Of a stretch of DNA of 37,449 bases, positions 8,566 through 16,601 are shown piece by piece. Origin of the DNA: Streptosporangiales bacterium. Lineage in GTDB: Bacteria; Actinomycetota; Actinomycetes; Streptosporangiales; WHSR01. The position numbers and the translations under genes are program-made. Under the pieces are notes generated by a model that saw only the letters and a list, made by a program, of their open reading frames with translations, had not been told where the DNA came from and did not search any database. How positions within the stretch are numbered: position 1 is the stretch's first letter; the number at the start of each line of letters is the position of its first letter. Where the stretch lies: assembly GCA_009379995.1 (NCBI GenBank), contig WHSR01000056.1, positions 1 through 37,449 of the forward strand, in the 5' to 3' direction.

Positions 8566-9645
8566 ATGATGGGCGTCATGACCGCTGCGTCGGACACGGT
8601 TCGGGCAGCTCTGGTGACGCCCCTGTCCGGGCCGCTCGCCGGCTTCGGGCGGGTGGGGGTGCACGCGCTCGAGCTGTGGGCGCGCTCTGCCGCCGAACTG
8701 CCGCGCCCGTTTCGTGGTGTGGAGCTCACCGTCCACGACTCCTCCCCCGACGCGGCGGCGGCCGTACGGGCAGCGCTCACCACCCGGCCGCACCTGCTCT
8801 TCGGGCCGTACGGCGGCGGGCCCGCCCTGGCGGTCGCGCGAAACACCGACCGACTTGTGTGGAACCACGGCGGCGCCACGGGCAAGCTCGCCGGCTACCC
8901 GCACGTCGTCAACGTGCTGGCGCCGGCCTCGTCCTACCACGTCGGCGCGCTGGAGCTGCTGGTCCGCCGTGACCCGCGGCCGGCGGCCGGGACCGTGCTG
9001 TACGTGGATACCGGTTTCGGGCGTGACGTCGCCGAAGGCGCGGCAGACGCCGCGGCCCGGCTCGGCGTCGCGGTACGGCGTCTCGGCTTCCCCCGTGACA
9101 CGGCGGCGGAGGCGGCGGCGAGTGTGCCGGACGCGGATGTGCTGCTCGTGGCCGCGGGATTCGCCGACGAGCTGACGATGGCGCGGGAACTGCTCTCCCG
9201 GCCGTGGCGCGCGGCGGCGTTCGTCGGCGCGGGCGAGGAGGCCCCGCTGGCGGAGCTGGGAGAGGCCCGGGAGGGCCTGCTCGGGCCGGCCCAGTGGATG
9301 CCCGCGGCCGCACCGGAGCCGGACGAGGGCCCGGACGCCGCCTGGTTCGTGCGGGCCTACCAGGAGATCGCTGGTGGCCCTCCGCCGTACCCGGCGACGC
9401 AGGCGTTCGCGGCTGGTCTCCTGGCGGCCCGGTGCCTGCGCGACGCGGGCGAGGCCGACGACGACGCGCTGCGTCGCGCCGCGCGCTCGCTGTCGTGTAC
9501 CACGCTGTACGGCCGCTTCCGGCTGGACGACGAGGGCCGGCAGGTCGGCCACCGGGTGCTCACCGTACAGTGGCAGGCCGGCCATCGGCGGATCGTCTGG
9601 CCGCCTGGGGTCGCCGAGGTAACGGCGATCTATCCCCGTACCTGA
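8566..9645 (+). CDS. Periplasmic-binding-protein-like ligand receptor lacking a signal peptide
   Basis: A 359-residue type-1 periplasmic-binding fold (Peripla_BP_6, branched-chain amino-acid/AmiC-like). It starts directly with the first strand of the fold (VRAALVTPLSGPLAGFGR), continues with the hinge 'LLFGPYGGGPALAVAR' and ends with the C-terminal lobe, with no signal peptide or lipobox. The in-frame ATGs at 8566, 8569 and 8578 give nearly the same protein; longer starts to 8422 add only a low-complexity leader and are unlikely. A cytosolic member of this fold is normally a ligand sensor (AmiC-like) rather than a transporter component, and no ABC genes are nearby. It lies 46 bases before an MHS transporter, suggesting that it senses or delivers the same ligand. 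Confidence 0.78.
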   Translation: MMGVMTAASDTVRAALVTPLSGPLAGFGRVGVHALELWARSAAELPRPFRGVELTVHDSSPDAAAAVRAALTTRPHLLFGPYGGGPALAVARNTDRLVWNHGGATGKLAGYPHVVNVLAPASSYHVGALELLVRRDPRPAAGTVLYVDTGFGRDVAEGAADAAARLGVAVRRLGFPRDTAAEAAASVPDADVLLVAAGFADELTMARELLSRPWRAAAFVGAGEEAPLAELGEAREGLLGPAQWMPAAAPEPDEGPDAAWFVRAYQEIAGGPPPYPATQAFAAGLLAARCLRDAGEADDDALRRAARSLSCTTLYGRFRLDDEGRQVGHRVLTVQWQAGHRRIVWPPGVAEVTAIYPRT

Positions 9646-9691
9646 ACGGACGATATATTTTCTACGATCTAGTCGATCGGAGGAGCCACAG

Positions 9692-11038
9692 GTGGCTGAG
9701 ACGAGGCGGGCTGCCCATCCCTCCGAGGAGGTGAGCCGCCGCCAACTGGTCCGGGCGGTGGTCGCCTCCACGGTGGGGACGTCTATCGAGTGGTACGACT
9801 TCTTCCTCTACGGCTTCGCGGCCAGCACGATCTTCGCGGAGCTGTATTTCCCGAGCCACAACCCAGCAACCGGGCTCCTGCTGGCCCTCGCCACGTACTT
9901 CGGCGGCTTCGCCGCCCGCCCGATCGGCGCGGCGATCTTCGGGCACTACGGCGACCGTATCGGGCGCAAGGCGACCCTGATCGTCACTCTGCTGACCATG
10001 GGCGTCGCCACTGCCCTGGTCGGCCTGGTACCCACCTACACCCAGATCGGGATCTGGGGCGGAATCCTGCTGACCGTCCTCCGCCTGCTGCAGGGCATCG
10101 CAGTGGGTGGCGAGTGGGGCGGGTCGGTGCTGCTCTCCACGGAATGGGGCCGATCGGTTGGTGGGAAGCGCGGCTTTCTGGGCAGCTGGCCCCAGTTCGG
10201 GGTGCCCGTCGGGCTCGTGCTCGGTTACGTGGCGCTGAGGACATTCGAGCCGATCGATCCCTACTGGGGCTGGCGCATCCCCTTCCTGCTCAGCATCGTG
10301 CTGGTCGCGGTGGGCCTCTACATACGGCTGGGAATCCTGGAGACGCCGGTCTTCGCCCGGGTGATCGAGCAGAACCGGGTCGAGCGTGTTCCGGTGCGCG
10401 AGGTCATCGTCCGCAACTGGCGAGAGATAGTCCTCAGCGCCCTGATCCGCACCGGGCAGCAGGCGCCCTTCTATATCTTCACGACCTTCATCCTCACCTA
10501 CACGACCCAGACGCTGGGGTTCGAGTCGAGCGATATCTACAACTACGTCATCGTTGCGGCCCTGGTCTCGCTCTTCACGGTGCCGTTCTGGGGCTACCTC
10601 TCCGACCGGGTAGGTCGGAAGCGGCTCTACGTTGCGGGCGCAGTGGTGATGCTGGTCTGGTCCTTCCCGTACTTCGCCCTGCTGGACACGGCTGTTCCGG
10701 CGCTGGTCTTCCTGGCCATCGTCCTCGCCCTACCCATCCACGACATGCAGTACGGCCCTCAGGCGTCCTTCATCGCGGAAAGCTTCACCGGTCGCCTGCG
10801 GTACAGCGGCGCTTCGCTCGGCTACCAGTTGGCCTCGGTCACGGCCGGAGGACCGGCGCCCCTGATCGCGGTCTGGCTGCTCAGCACCTTCCAGACCTCC
10901 TTCGCGATCGCCGGCTACATGGCGGTCTGCGCGTTGGTCAGCATCGTCGCCGCCTTGGCGCTCAAGGATCGGTCGCAGCAGAACTACGCGGTCGAGTACG
11001 ACGACGCAGCGGCGCAGGCCAGGGAGCCTGCCCGGTAG
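9692..11038 (+). CDS. MHS-family MFS metabolite:H+ symporter
   Basis: A 448-residue integral membrane transporter of the major facilitator superfamily, metabolite:H+ symporter subgroup (shikimate, alpha-ketoglutarate, citrate, proline/betaine carriers). The hallmark start of TM1 'GTSIEWYDFFLYGFAAS' (about residues 29-45), the loop 2-3 motif GHYGDRIGRKATL and its repeat GYLSDRVGRKRLY, and the 'RLLQGIAVGGEWGG' motif are all present; 12 membrane segments can be traced. GTG start with CGGAGGA 8 bases upstream. The preceding AT-rich stretch (9650-9672) is the likely promoter if not co-transcribed with the receptor gene. Substrate probably a small organic acid or betaine. Confidence 0.92.
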   Translation: MAETRRAAHPSEEVSRRQLVRAVVASTVGTSIEWYDFFLYGFAASTIFAELYFPSHNPATGLLLALATYFGGFAARPIGAAIFGHYGDRIGRKATLIVTLLTMGVATALVGLVPTYTQIGIWGGILLTVLRLLQGIAVGGEWGGSVLLSTEWGRSVGGKRGFLGSWPQFGVPVGLVLGYVALRTFEPIDPYWGWRIPFLLSIVLVAVGLYIRLGILETPVFARVIEQNRVERVPVREVIVRNWREIVLSALIRTGQQAPFYIFTTFILTYTTQTLGFESSDIYNYVIVAALVSLFTVPFWGYLSDRVGRKRLYVAGAVVMLVWSFPYFALLDTAVPALVFLAIVLALPIHDMQYGPQASFIAESFTGRLRYSGASLGYQLASVTAGGPAPLIAVWLLSTFQTSFAIAGYMAVCALVSIVAALALKDRSQQNYAVEYDDAAAQAREPAR

Positions 11039-11066
11039 CGCGTCAACCTGCCCGGAAGCGCGTCAT
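11027..11066. repeat. 20-bp tandem duplication across two gene ends
   Basis: Two adjacent 20-base units, CCTGCCCGGTAGCGCGTCAA and CCTGCCCGGAAGCGCGTCAT, match at 18 of 20 positions. The stop of the MFS gene lies in the first unit and the stop of the convergent HNH gene in the second, so the duplication created the present gene-gene boundary. Confidence 0.75.
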
Positions 11067-12445
11067 GGGGCCGGGTCGCCGTGTTGGCTGGGTGGGTCCG
11101 TGTGGGTGTCGGGTGGGGGTGTGACGTAGGTGTGGCCGGTGGGGCTGGTCCAGGTGTAGCTGCCGTCCGGATCACGCCGCACGTTCCAGCCGGGCTGCTG
11201 CTTGAGATCATGATGCCGACGACACAGCGGACCCAGATTCTCCGCAGCGGTGGGGCCGTGTGGGTAGGGGATGACGTGGTCGAGGTCGCTGCGCCAGGCC
11301 GGCTGCCGACACCCCGGGAACCGGCACGTCACATCCCGGGCGCGGACGAATTCGGCCAACGCTGCCGGGGGCCGGTAGGCGGTGCGCCCGTAGTCGAGCA
11401 GCGCTCCGGTGGCGGGGTCGGTGAGCAACCTGCGCCAGGTGCCGCAGGCGGCGAGTTCGCGGGCCATCTGCGCGGGGATGGGCCCGTACCCGGCGAGTTC
11501 GCCGGGCCGGTTGTCCAGGCCGAGCAGGGTGCCGGCGCCGACGGTGACCTGCACCCGCGCTGCGATCCCGGACCCTCCAGACGCGCCGCCGGCGCCGCCG
11601 CGGAGGCAGAGGTCGACCAGCGCGTCCGCGCGGCGTTGATCCATGCTCCGCTCATCGTCGGGGGTCTTGGCGGCCTTGGCGAGGTCGGTGAGCAGCTCGT
11701 AGATCGCCCGGGCGGCGTCGGCGGTCAGCCACGCCCACACCACAGCCATGCCGTCGTCTTGGTCGTAGAACTCCACCCGCCGCTCGGTCTTGCGCCGCTC
11801 ATGCCGTTTCTTGGCACCGCCGGGGTCCACCTTGAGGACCGCGCGGCGCAGACACGCCCGCAACTGGGCCGGCGTCTGGTGTGGGGCGCGCACCAGCACG
11901 TGGTCCTCGACCCGCCCGACGGCGTCGGCCTCCAGCGTGACGGTGGCGTCGGCGACCGCGTGCGCCTTCACGAGCGTGATCCGTCCCTGGCGCAGCGCCT
12001 GCCGGGTCGCGGGCAACCGCTCGGCCAGCTGGTCGGCGAAGGCGAGCCGGTTGGCCGCCGCCCGCCCCGACACCCGCAACGCGGCACCGAGTTCCTCGCT
12101 GCTGTGGCGGTACCCCTGGTCCCGGTCGCCGCGCAGCCTCGCGAAATGCGCGACCAAATCCGCCTGCAGCCCTGCGATGTGCGCGGTCAGCCGCTCACAG
12201 GCCTTGATCGCCTCGATGGTGTCAAAATCATCCAACTCCGCCACCGGCAACGCCGCCAACAAATCGGCCACCAGCCCGGAAGGGTCGAACGTCGACCACG
12301 CCACGTCCTTGAGATCACCGGCACCCATGCCGTCGCCGGACCACTGGTCGACCCCATCAACGGCCTCGTCGAACACCTCATCAACGAGGTCCTCGACGGG
12401 CGGCGGAGACTCCCCGGAAAGGAGCGCCAGGTGATCCTCAAACAT
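11063..12445 (-). CDS. DUF222 / HNH endonuclease (13E12-type)
   Basis: A 460-residue protein with an N-terminal DUF222 domain (about residues 60-330) and a C-terminal HNH nuclease domain (about 370-430): 'CRFPGCRQPAWRSDLDHVIP', then 'NLGPLCRRHHDLKQ', which holds the metal-binding Cys and the catalytic His of the H-N-H fold. It belongs to the multi-copy 13E12 repeat family of actinobacteria, thought to be selfish or mobile-element-like; its true biological role is unsettled. The start ATG is at 12445. The C-terminal 20 residues are low-complexity Pro/Thr/Asp. Its presence at the left border of a run of damaged genes fits recombination in this region. Confidence 0.93.
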   Translation of the reverse strand: MFEDHLALLSGESPPPVEDLVDEVFDEAVDGVDQWSGDGMGAGDLKDVAWSTFDPSGLVADLLAALPVAELDDFDTIEAIKACERLTAHIAGLQADLVAHFARLRGDRDQGYRHSSEELGAALRVSGRAAANRLAFADQLAERLPATRQALRQGRITLVKAHAVADATVTLEADAVGRVEDHVLVRAPHQTPAQLRACLRRAVLKVDPGGAKKRHERRKTERRVEFYDQDDGMAVVWAWLTADAARAIYELLTDLAKAAKTPDDERSMDQRRADALVDLCLRGGAGGASGGSGIAARVQVTVGAGTLLGLDNRPGELAGYGPIPAQMARELAACGTWRRLLTDPATGALLDYGRTAYRPPAALAEFVRARDVTCRFPGCRQPAWRSDLDHVIPYPHGPTAAENLGPLCRRHHDLKQQPGWNVRRDPDGSYTWTSPTGHTYVTPPPDTHTDPPSQHGDPAP

Positions 12446-12743
12446 ACGTTCGAGTATGGCATCACCTCAAGAGTCATACCTTCCGGCAGGCATGCCTCGC
12501 AGGATGACCTGCACGTCGTGGATCTGGTCAGGGGTGCGGGATCTGTCTAGGGTCGTGTCGCCGCGGTTCACGTATCGCGGTGTCGTGCGGTGTGATCCTG
12601 TCCGAGACCCGCTGAACCAGTTCGGGATCTGCTGCCAGCACGACTCCGGTCGCACGATGGAGGCTCTCCCTTCACGCGAAGCTCGTGGGCGGCCACCACA
12701 TTAGAAAGGGCACACCTCCGGCAGCGTCCTGGGTTGTGGCGGT
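12446..12743. other. Intergenic stretch without a recognisable gene
   Basis: About 300 bases between the HNH and VOC genes. Short open frames on both strands have mixed third-position composition and resemble nothing I know. I see no tRNA, terminator hairpin or terminal inverted repeats here. It may be the remains of a lost gene. Confidence 0.4.
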
Positions 12744-13187
12744 TCAGACTTCGGGCGAGTTGACCACGAAGATGCAGAACGGGTGTCCGGCAGGGTCGGC
12801 GTAGACACGTAGCGGCTCTTCGGGATCGTCGAAACGGTCGTCGAGCAGCCGAGCGCCGAGGGACAAGGCCCGCTCGTGTTGGACGTCGAGTTCCGCCGTT
12901 GTCGGCACAGTCAGGTCCAGATGCAACTGCTGCGGGACCGGACCCTCCGGCCACGTCGCCTCCGGCAGCGCAGCCACCTGCTGGAACGCCACCCGGGCGC
13001 GTCCGGCGGCATCCTGCAACACCAACCAGTCCTGACCCAGGGGGTCCGGCTCCCCGGTAGCTGGCGGCTCATCCCCGGGCCGGTACCGCAAGCCCAACAG
13101 CCGGCGGTAGAACTCCGCCAGCCCTCGCGCATCGGTGCAGTCCAAGACCACCTGCCGAAGCTCCGGGAACCCCCGCTCCGCCTCCAC
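12744..13187 (-). CDS. VOC (glyoxalase/bleomycin-resistance) superfamily protein
   Basis: A 147-residue two-module VOC protein. The first module opens 'FPELRQVVLDCTDARGLAEFY' (20 residues or so from residue 6), with 'LGLRYRPGD' and 'WLVLQD' strands; the second has 'QQLHLDLTV' with a metal-type His, and closes with 'VYADPAGHPFCIFV', the usual ending of this family. GTG start at 13187 with GAGGAGG seven bases upstream. VOC proteins include dioxygenases, isomerases and drug-binding proteins; nothing here decides between them. The upstream DNA belongs to a decayed phosphatase gene, so VOC may have inherited that operon's promoter. Confidence 0.87.
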   Translation of the reverse strand: MEAERGFPELRQVVLDCTDARGLAEFYRRLLGLRYRPGDEPPATGEPDPLGQDWLVLQDAAGRARVAFQQVAALPEATWPEGPVPQQLHLDLTVPTTAELDVQHERALSLGARLLDDRFDDPEEPLRVYADPAGHPFCIFVVNSPEV

Positions 13188-13249
13188 AGAACCCCTCCTC
13201 CAACTGGGCGTCTGGATTCTGATCCCACGCCGACATCCTGGCGAACCCC

Positions 13250-13554
13250 ACCCATCCAGGGGTTGGACTCGGTGTGGCTGGTGGGCCACCACCGGAAGCG
13301 GGCGACGAAGCGGCGTTGCCAGGGTGTCTCCACGGCGTGTGACGCGTAATGCTCTCGGACGTAGGCGACCGCCTCGCGGTTGGGCACCCCGTCCAGTACG
13401 GCCAGCGCAGCCAGCGAGCCTCCCAGGGAACGGAGGGCGGCTCGTGGCCCAGCAAATACAGCGCAAATGCGGGCAACGGCCCCGCCGGGAGGGGGCGGTT
13501 GAGCCCCCGGCCGCGAACGAGTCGGCCCGAGGGCAGCCGTAGCACGCCCGCCAT
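13250..13554 (-). pseudogene. Protein-tyrosine-phosphatase-like pseudogene (active site deleted)
   Basis: From ATG 13554 the N-terminal half of a small phosphatase family common in actinobacteria can be read (LPSGRLVRGRGLNRPLPAG, then FALYLLGHEPPSVPWEARWLRWP). The C-terminal half follows in another frame (LAVLDGVPNREAVAYVREHY, then AVETPWQRRFVARF). What should lie between, some 60 residues with the Cys-x5-Arg phosphate loop, is missing. The two halves meet near 13399-13405 at CTGGCC, which fits both sides (the end of RWLRWP and the LAV of the second half), as expected of a deletion at short homologous sequences. The product cannot be an active phosphatase. Confidence 0.7.
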
Positions 13555-13574
13555 CGTGGGCTCCCATGCAGCGC

Positions 13575-13892
13575 TCAGTTCTTGACCTGCCCGCCCTCCA
13601 CCGCGACGAACGTCTCGGGCTTCACCTTGAGGATCACCCGCACGTCCGGGTCGGCGACGGAGATCGCCACCCGGGGTTCGGCGGCGGGGTTGCGGAACCT
13701 CTGCCGGGTCCTCGTGTGGGTGAACTTCAAATGTTCACCGTCCCACTCGAACCACATCACGCTGCTCTGCGGCGACCCGTCAGGCCTGACGGTGGCGAGA
13801 TGCGCGAACAACCGACGACTCAGAAGATCGCTGTGAGTTGCCGGGGGTGTCGAGCTTGGCGCCAGATCTCCTCCGGGGCGTTGGGTATCCAT
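13575..13892 (-). pseudogene. Truncated PPOX/F420-dependent FMN-binding split-barrel protein
   Basis: A 105-residue frame (ATG 13892) with the N-terminal half of the PPOX-class, F420/FMN-binding split barrel: 'LFAHLATVRPDGSPQSSVMW', 'KFTHTRTRQRFRN' and 'EPRVAISVADPD'. Family members then continue with a strand like NPYRYLEVRG and about 40 more residues; here that is replaced by a 20-residue Lys/Val-rich tail. The protein is therefore probably truncated or fused at about residue 85. Its start lies inside the 3' end of the YfhO-like gene (113-base same-strand overlap). Probably non-functional, though a short cofactor-binding fold cannot be excluded. Confidence 0.55.
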
Positions 13893-16152
13893 TCCCGTCA
13901 ACCGCCGCACCGGGGTCATCCTTCCGACGTCGGCGGGCTCTGCCCCGTGCGAGGACGAGCGCGGTGAGCAGGAGCGCAACGGCGGCAACGAGAAAAGCGA
14001 GGGCCAACCCGCCGCGCAGCGGGTCGTCGCGCACCGTCAGCGTGCCGTTGGCGCCGGCCGGCAGTCGCACGGACACCAGGGTTCCCCGGAACGGCTGCAC
14101 CTCGACGGGCCGACCGTCCAGCGTGGCCCGGTAACCGGGCCAGAACAGGTCGCGGGTGACCAGTGTCGCGCCCGACGGCGAGCGCACGGCGTAGGACTGT
14201 TCCCGGTCGTTTACCCCCAGCGGCCGTACGTCCGCCCCGCCGAGAACCGCCGTCACCCTGCCCCGTGCCGGTACGGGCCCGGTGCGCTCGAACACGACGA
14301 AGTCCCTGGAGCGCTCGACGCTGCGCCAGTCGTCGGTGGCGCTACGCCGCCAGGTCTCCAGGTGCTCTCCGTCGTGCACGACGACGGTACGCAGGCCCAG
14401 CAGGTCGATCCAGCGCCTGCCGGTGGTCACCTCGGTGTGGAACAGCCGGGTCGCCGCGTCCGGACAGGTATAGCCGTGCGCGGACAGCACGCAAAAGCGG
14501 TACACCCACTCTTTCTGGCCGATCGATGAGTACCCGGGCTGCGTGGGCGTGCCGGTCGGCAGCCGCGCCATGCCCACACCGACCCCCTGGGAGAACCATT
14601 CGAGGTCCACGCCGCTGTCACCGCGCGGGTAGAGCGCGAGCACCGGCTCCCGTCCGGACAGGTCCAACGTCGGCGCCTCGGGGACGCCGGGATAGCCCCG
14701 GTCCACGCCAATGGGCTCGGATTGTCTCCCGGCGTTCCCAACGACCAGCCCCATCGAGAGCACCAACGCGATCACGCCGGCCAGGCGCGGCCGTGCCCGC
14801 AGGGCGACCGCGACGCCGAGGGCGGCGGCGAGCACGGCCGCGGTGCCGAGCAGGTGATCCAGCACCCCCGGGGCGCGGAACCAGGCCAGCAGGCCGGCCG
14901 CGACGACCGTGCCCGCGATCCCGGCGACCTGCGCCGTACGTACTCGCCGTGCCCGGAGCCCTTTCGAGGTCCTGGCGGCGGCCACCGCGAAGACGATGAG
15001 AAACAAATGCACGCCGACCAGGTGACGCACCGGCCAGCGCAGCGGACCGAGATCGCTGGGCGACTGGGTGAGCAGCAACGTGACGACCAGCGGTACCAGC
15101 GCGGAAAGGACACCGGGCGCCCGCAGCACCGCCCGGCTCCACGGCGTCGTCCACAGCAGCACAACGGCGAACCAGCCGGCGAAGTACACGGGTGCGGCGA
15201 GGAAGAAGGTGCCGAACGCGCCGATCTCGCCGCGGAGGGTCGGCGCCATGAACGCCAACACGTCGGCCAGGTTCGGCACCAGGAGCCCCGAGTTGGTCAC
15301 CTCGTCGCGGCGGACCGTGTAGTCGAGGGCCGAGATCAGCGGGACCGCGGTAATCAGCCCGGCGGCCGCCCCCGCCCCGGATGCGGCGGCACGGACGAGC
15401 AGCGGACGGATCCAGTCGGCCGCGCGGCCGGTCGCGGGTCGCCTCGCCCAGGCCTCGACGGCGACACCCACCAGCGCCGCGGCCGCGAAGATCCAGGCGA
15501 ACGGCCACCCGCCGGCCACGACGAGAAACGCGGCAGCCGCGATCCCCGCGACCGCGAGCGGCGAGGTACGGCGCGCATGCACAGCACACAACCACCACGG
15601 CAGCCACGCGACGGAGGCCAGCGTCGAGGTCCAGTTCGGGGCCAGCCAGTAGAACACGAAACCCGAGGTGGCCGCGGCCAGGCCACCGGCGGCGGCCCAA
15701 CCGCCGTCCGCACCCAGGCGTAGCAGCAGCGCGGCCGTGCCCACGCCGTAGAGCAGCAAGAACACGGCCGACCACGCGAACGCCGCCCACACCATGTTCT
15801 GCGTGGACGACATCGCCAGCGCCACCAGCCAGTGCGCCGGATCGAAGACGCCGTACTGGGGGTCGAGCGCGAAGTTGCCCGACTGACCGAGCGCGGGCTC
15901 GATCACCGGAAGCTGCCCGGCACGCAGGCGGTCGCCGATGTGCACCATCACCGGCACGAACTGGTTCTGCTTGTCGTCGACGTAGAAGAACCGCGGGTTG
16001 ATGGCGCCTACCACGGCGAGCACGGCGGCGATCGAACCCGCGGTGGCCGCGAGCCACCCCAGCCGCGACCGGAGCGACGCCCAGGTCCTCCCCCGCGGCC
16101 GTACGCCCGCCGGCTCCTCGGCGGTGTCCGTCGGCTGGCGTGGCCCGGCCAT
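13780..16152 (-). CDS. YfhO-like polytopic membrane protein
   Basis: A 790-residue membrane protein of the GT-C-like/YfhO type. The N-terminal 480 residues hold about 12 hydrophobic helices with the first large extracytoplasmic loop rich in Asp/Asn ('INPRFFYVDDKQNQFVPVM'), followed by an exported beta-rich domain (about 490-730) ending in 'TRDLFWPGYRATLDGRPVEV', a YfhO signature, and a last membrane helix near 735-755. YfhO proteins are linked to glycosylation of cell-wall or lipid-linked polymers. Its ATG overlaps the stop of the upstream chimeric gene (TGATG). The last 40 or so residues are read from what looks like the start of the PPOX gene, so the original stop has probably been lost. 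Confidence 0.82.
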   Translation of the reverse strand: MAGPRQPTDTAEEPAGVRPRGRTWASLRSRLGWLAATAGSIAAVLAVVGAINPRFFYVDDKQNQFVPVMVHIGDRLRAGQLPVIEPALGQSGNFALDPQYGVFDPAHWLVALAMSSTQNMVWAAFAWSAVFLLLYGVGTAALLLRLGADGGWAAAGGLAAATSGFVFYWLAPNWTSTLASVAWLPWWLCAVHARRTSPLAVAGIAAAAFLVVAGGWPFAWIFAAAALVGVAVEAWARRPATGRAADWIRPLLVRAAASGAGAAAGLITAVPLISALDYTVRRDEVTNSGLLVPNLADVLAFMAPTLRGEIGAFGTFFLAAPVYFAGWFAVVLLWTTPWSRAVLRAPGVLSALVPLVVTLLLTQSPSDLGPLRWPVRHLVGVHLFLIVFAVAAARTSKGLRARRVRTAQVAGIAGTVVAAGLLAWFRAPGVLDHLLGTAAVLAAALGVAVALRARPRLAGVIALVLSMGLVVGNAGRQSEPIGVDRGYPGVPEAPTLDLSGREPVLALYPRGDSGVDLEWFSQGVGVGMARLPTGTPTQPGYSSIGQKEWVYRFCVLSAHGYTCPDAATRLFHTEVTTGRRWIDLLGLRTVVVHDGEHLETWRRSATDDWRSVERSRDFVVFERTGPVPARGRVTAVLGGADVRPLGVNDREQSYAVRSPSGATLVTRDLFWPGYRATLDGRPVEVQPFRGTLVSVRLPAGANGTLTVRDDPLRGGLALAFLVAAVALLLTALVLARGRARRRRKDDPGAAVDGNGYPTPRRRSGAKLDTPGNSQRSSESSVVRASRHRQA

Positions 16153-16601
16153 CAGTCCGTACGGCGCGGCCGCCGACTCGCGCGCCGCAGCCGCGCGGCG
16201 TAGGCCAGGGCGGAGAGCAGGAACAGCACCCCGGTGACGAGCAGCCAGCGCTCCAGGTACGGCTCGGTGGTGTAGCCGGTGAGCCCACGGAATCCGGGCG
16301 GCAGCCGGGCCATCGGCACCGCCTGGGAGGTGATGTCCACGCCGAGGACCGGCACGCCGCGGCCCGCGAGCGCCGCCGCCAGCCGTACCGGCCCCGAGCC
16401 GGCGTCGAGCACCGGTCCCCTACACCGCTGCAGGAGCGACTCGTCGCCGGGCAGGCCGGCGTCCCAGCCCGCGACCGGCAGCACGGTGACCTGCGCGTCG
16501 GTGCCCTCCAACACGAGGTCGTCGTAGCGGTCGTCCGGCGCTCCGGTGTTTCCTACCCCGCCGAGGCGGCCGAGCCTTTCGGCGTACAGCGGCCCAATCA
16601 C
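16152..16601 (-). CDS. Chimeric product: methyltransferase N-part joined to a membrane-protein tail
   Basis: The 149-residue frame starts at a GTG overlapping the previous stop (GTGA). Residues 1-95 read as the N-terminal part of a class I SAM methyltransferase that usually accompanies the DUF2064 and GT2 genes; the SAM motif is LLQRCRGPVLDAGSGPVRL, with the third Gly changed to Val, followed by VLGVDITSQAVPMA. From about residue 96 the sequence becomes 'LPPGFRGLTGYTTEPYLERW' plus a single hydrophobic helix and a basic tail, like the C terminus of a membrane protein. The rest of the methyltransferase is absent. I infer a deletion that fused two genes; an active methyltransferase is unlikely. 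Confidence 0.6.
   Translation of the reverse strand: MIGPLYAERLGRLGGVGNTGAPDDRYDDLVLEGTDAQVTVLPVAGWDAGLPGDESLLQRCRGPVLDAGSGPVRLAAALAGRGVPVLGVDITSQAVPMARLPPGFRGLTGYTTEPYLERWLLVTGVLFLLSALAYAARLRRASRRPRRTD

Noticed and set aside
11063..12445. DUF222/HNH gene as a homing endonuclease or complete mobile element
   Set aside because: I see no terminal inverted repeats, intron boundaries or target duplication around it.
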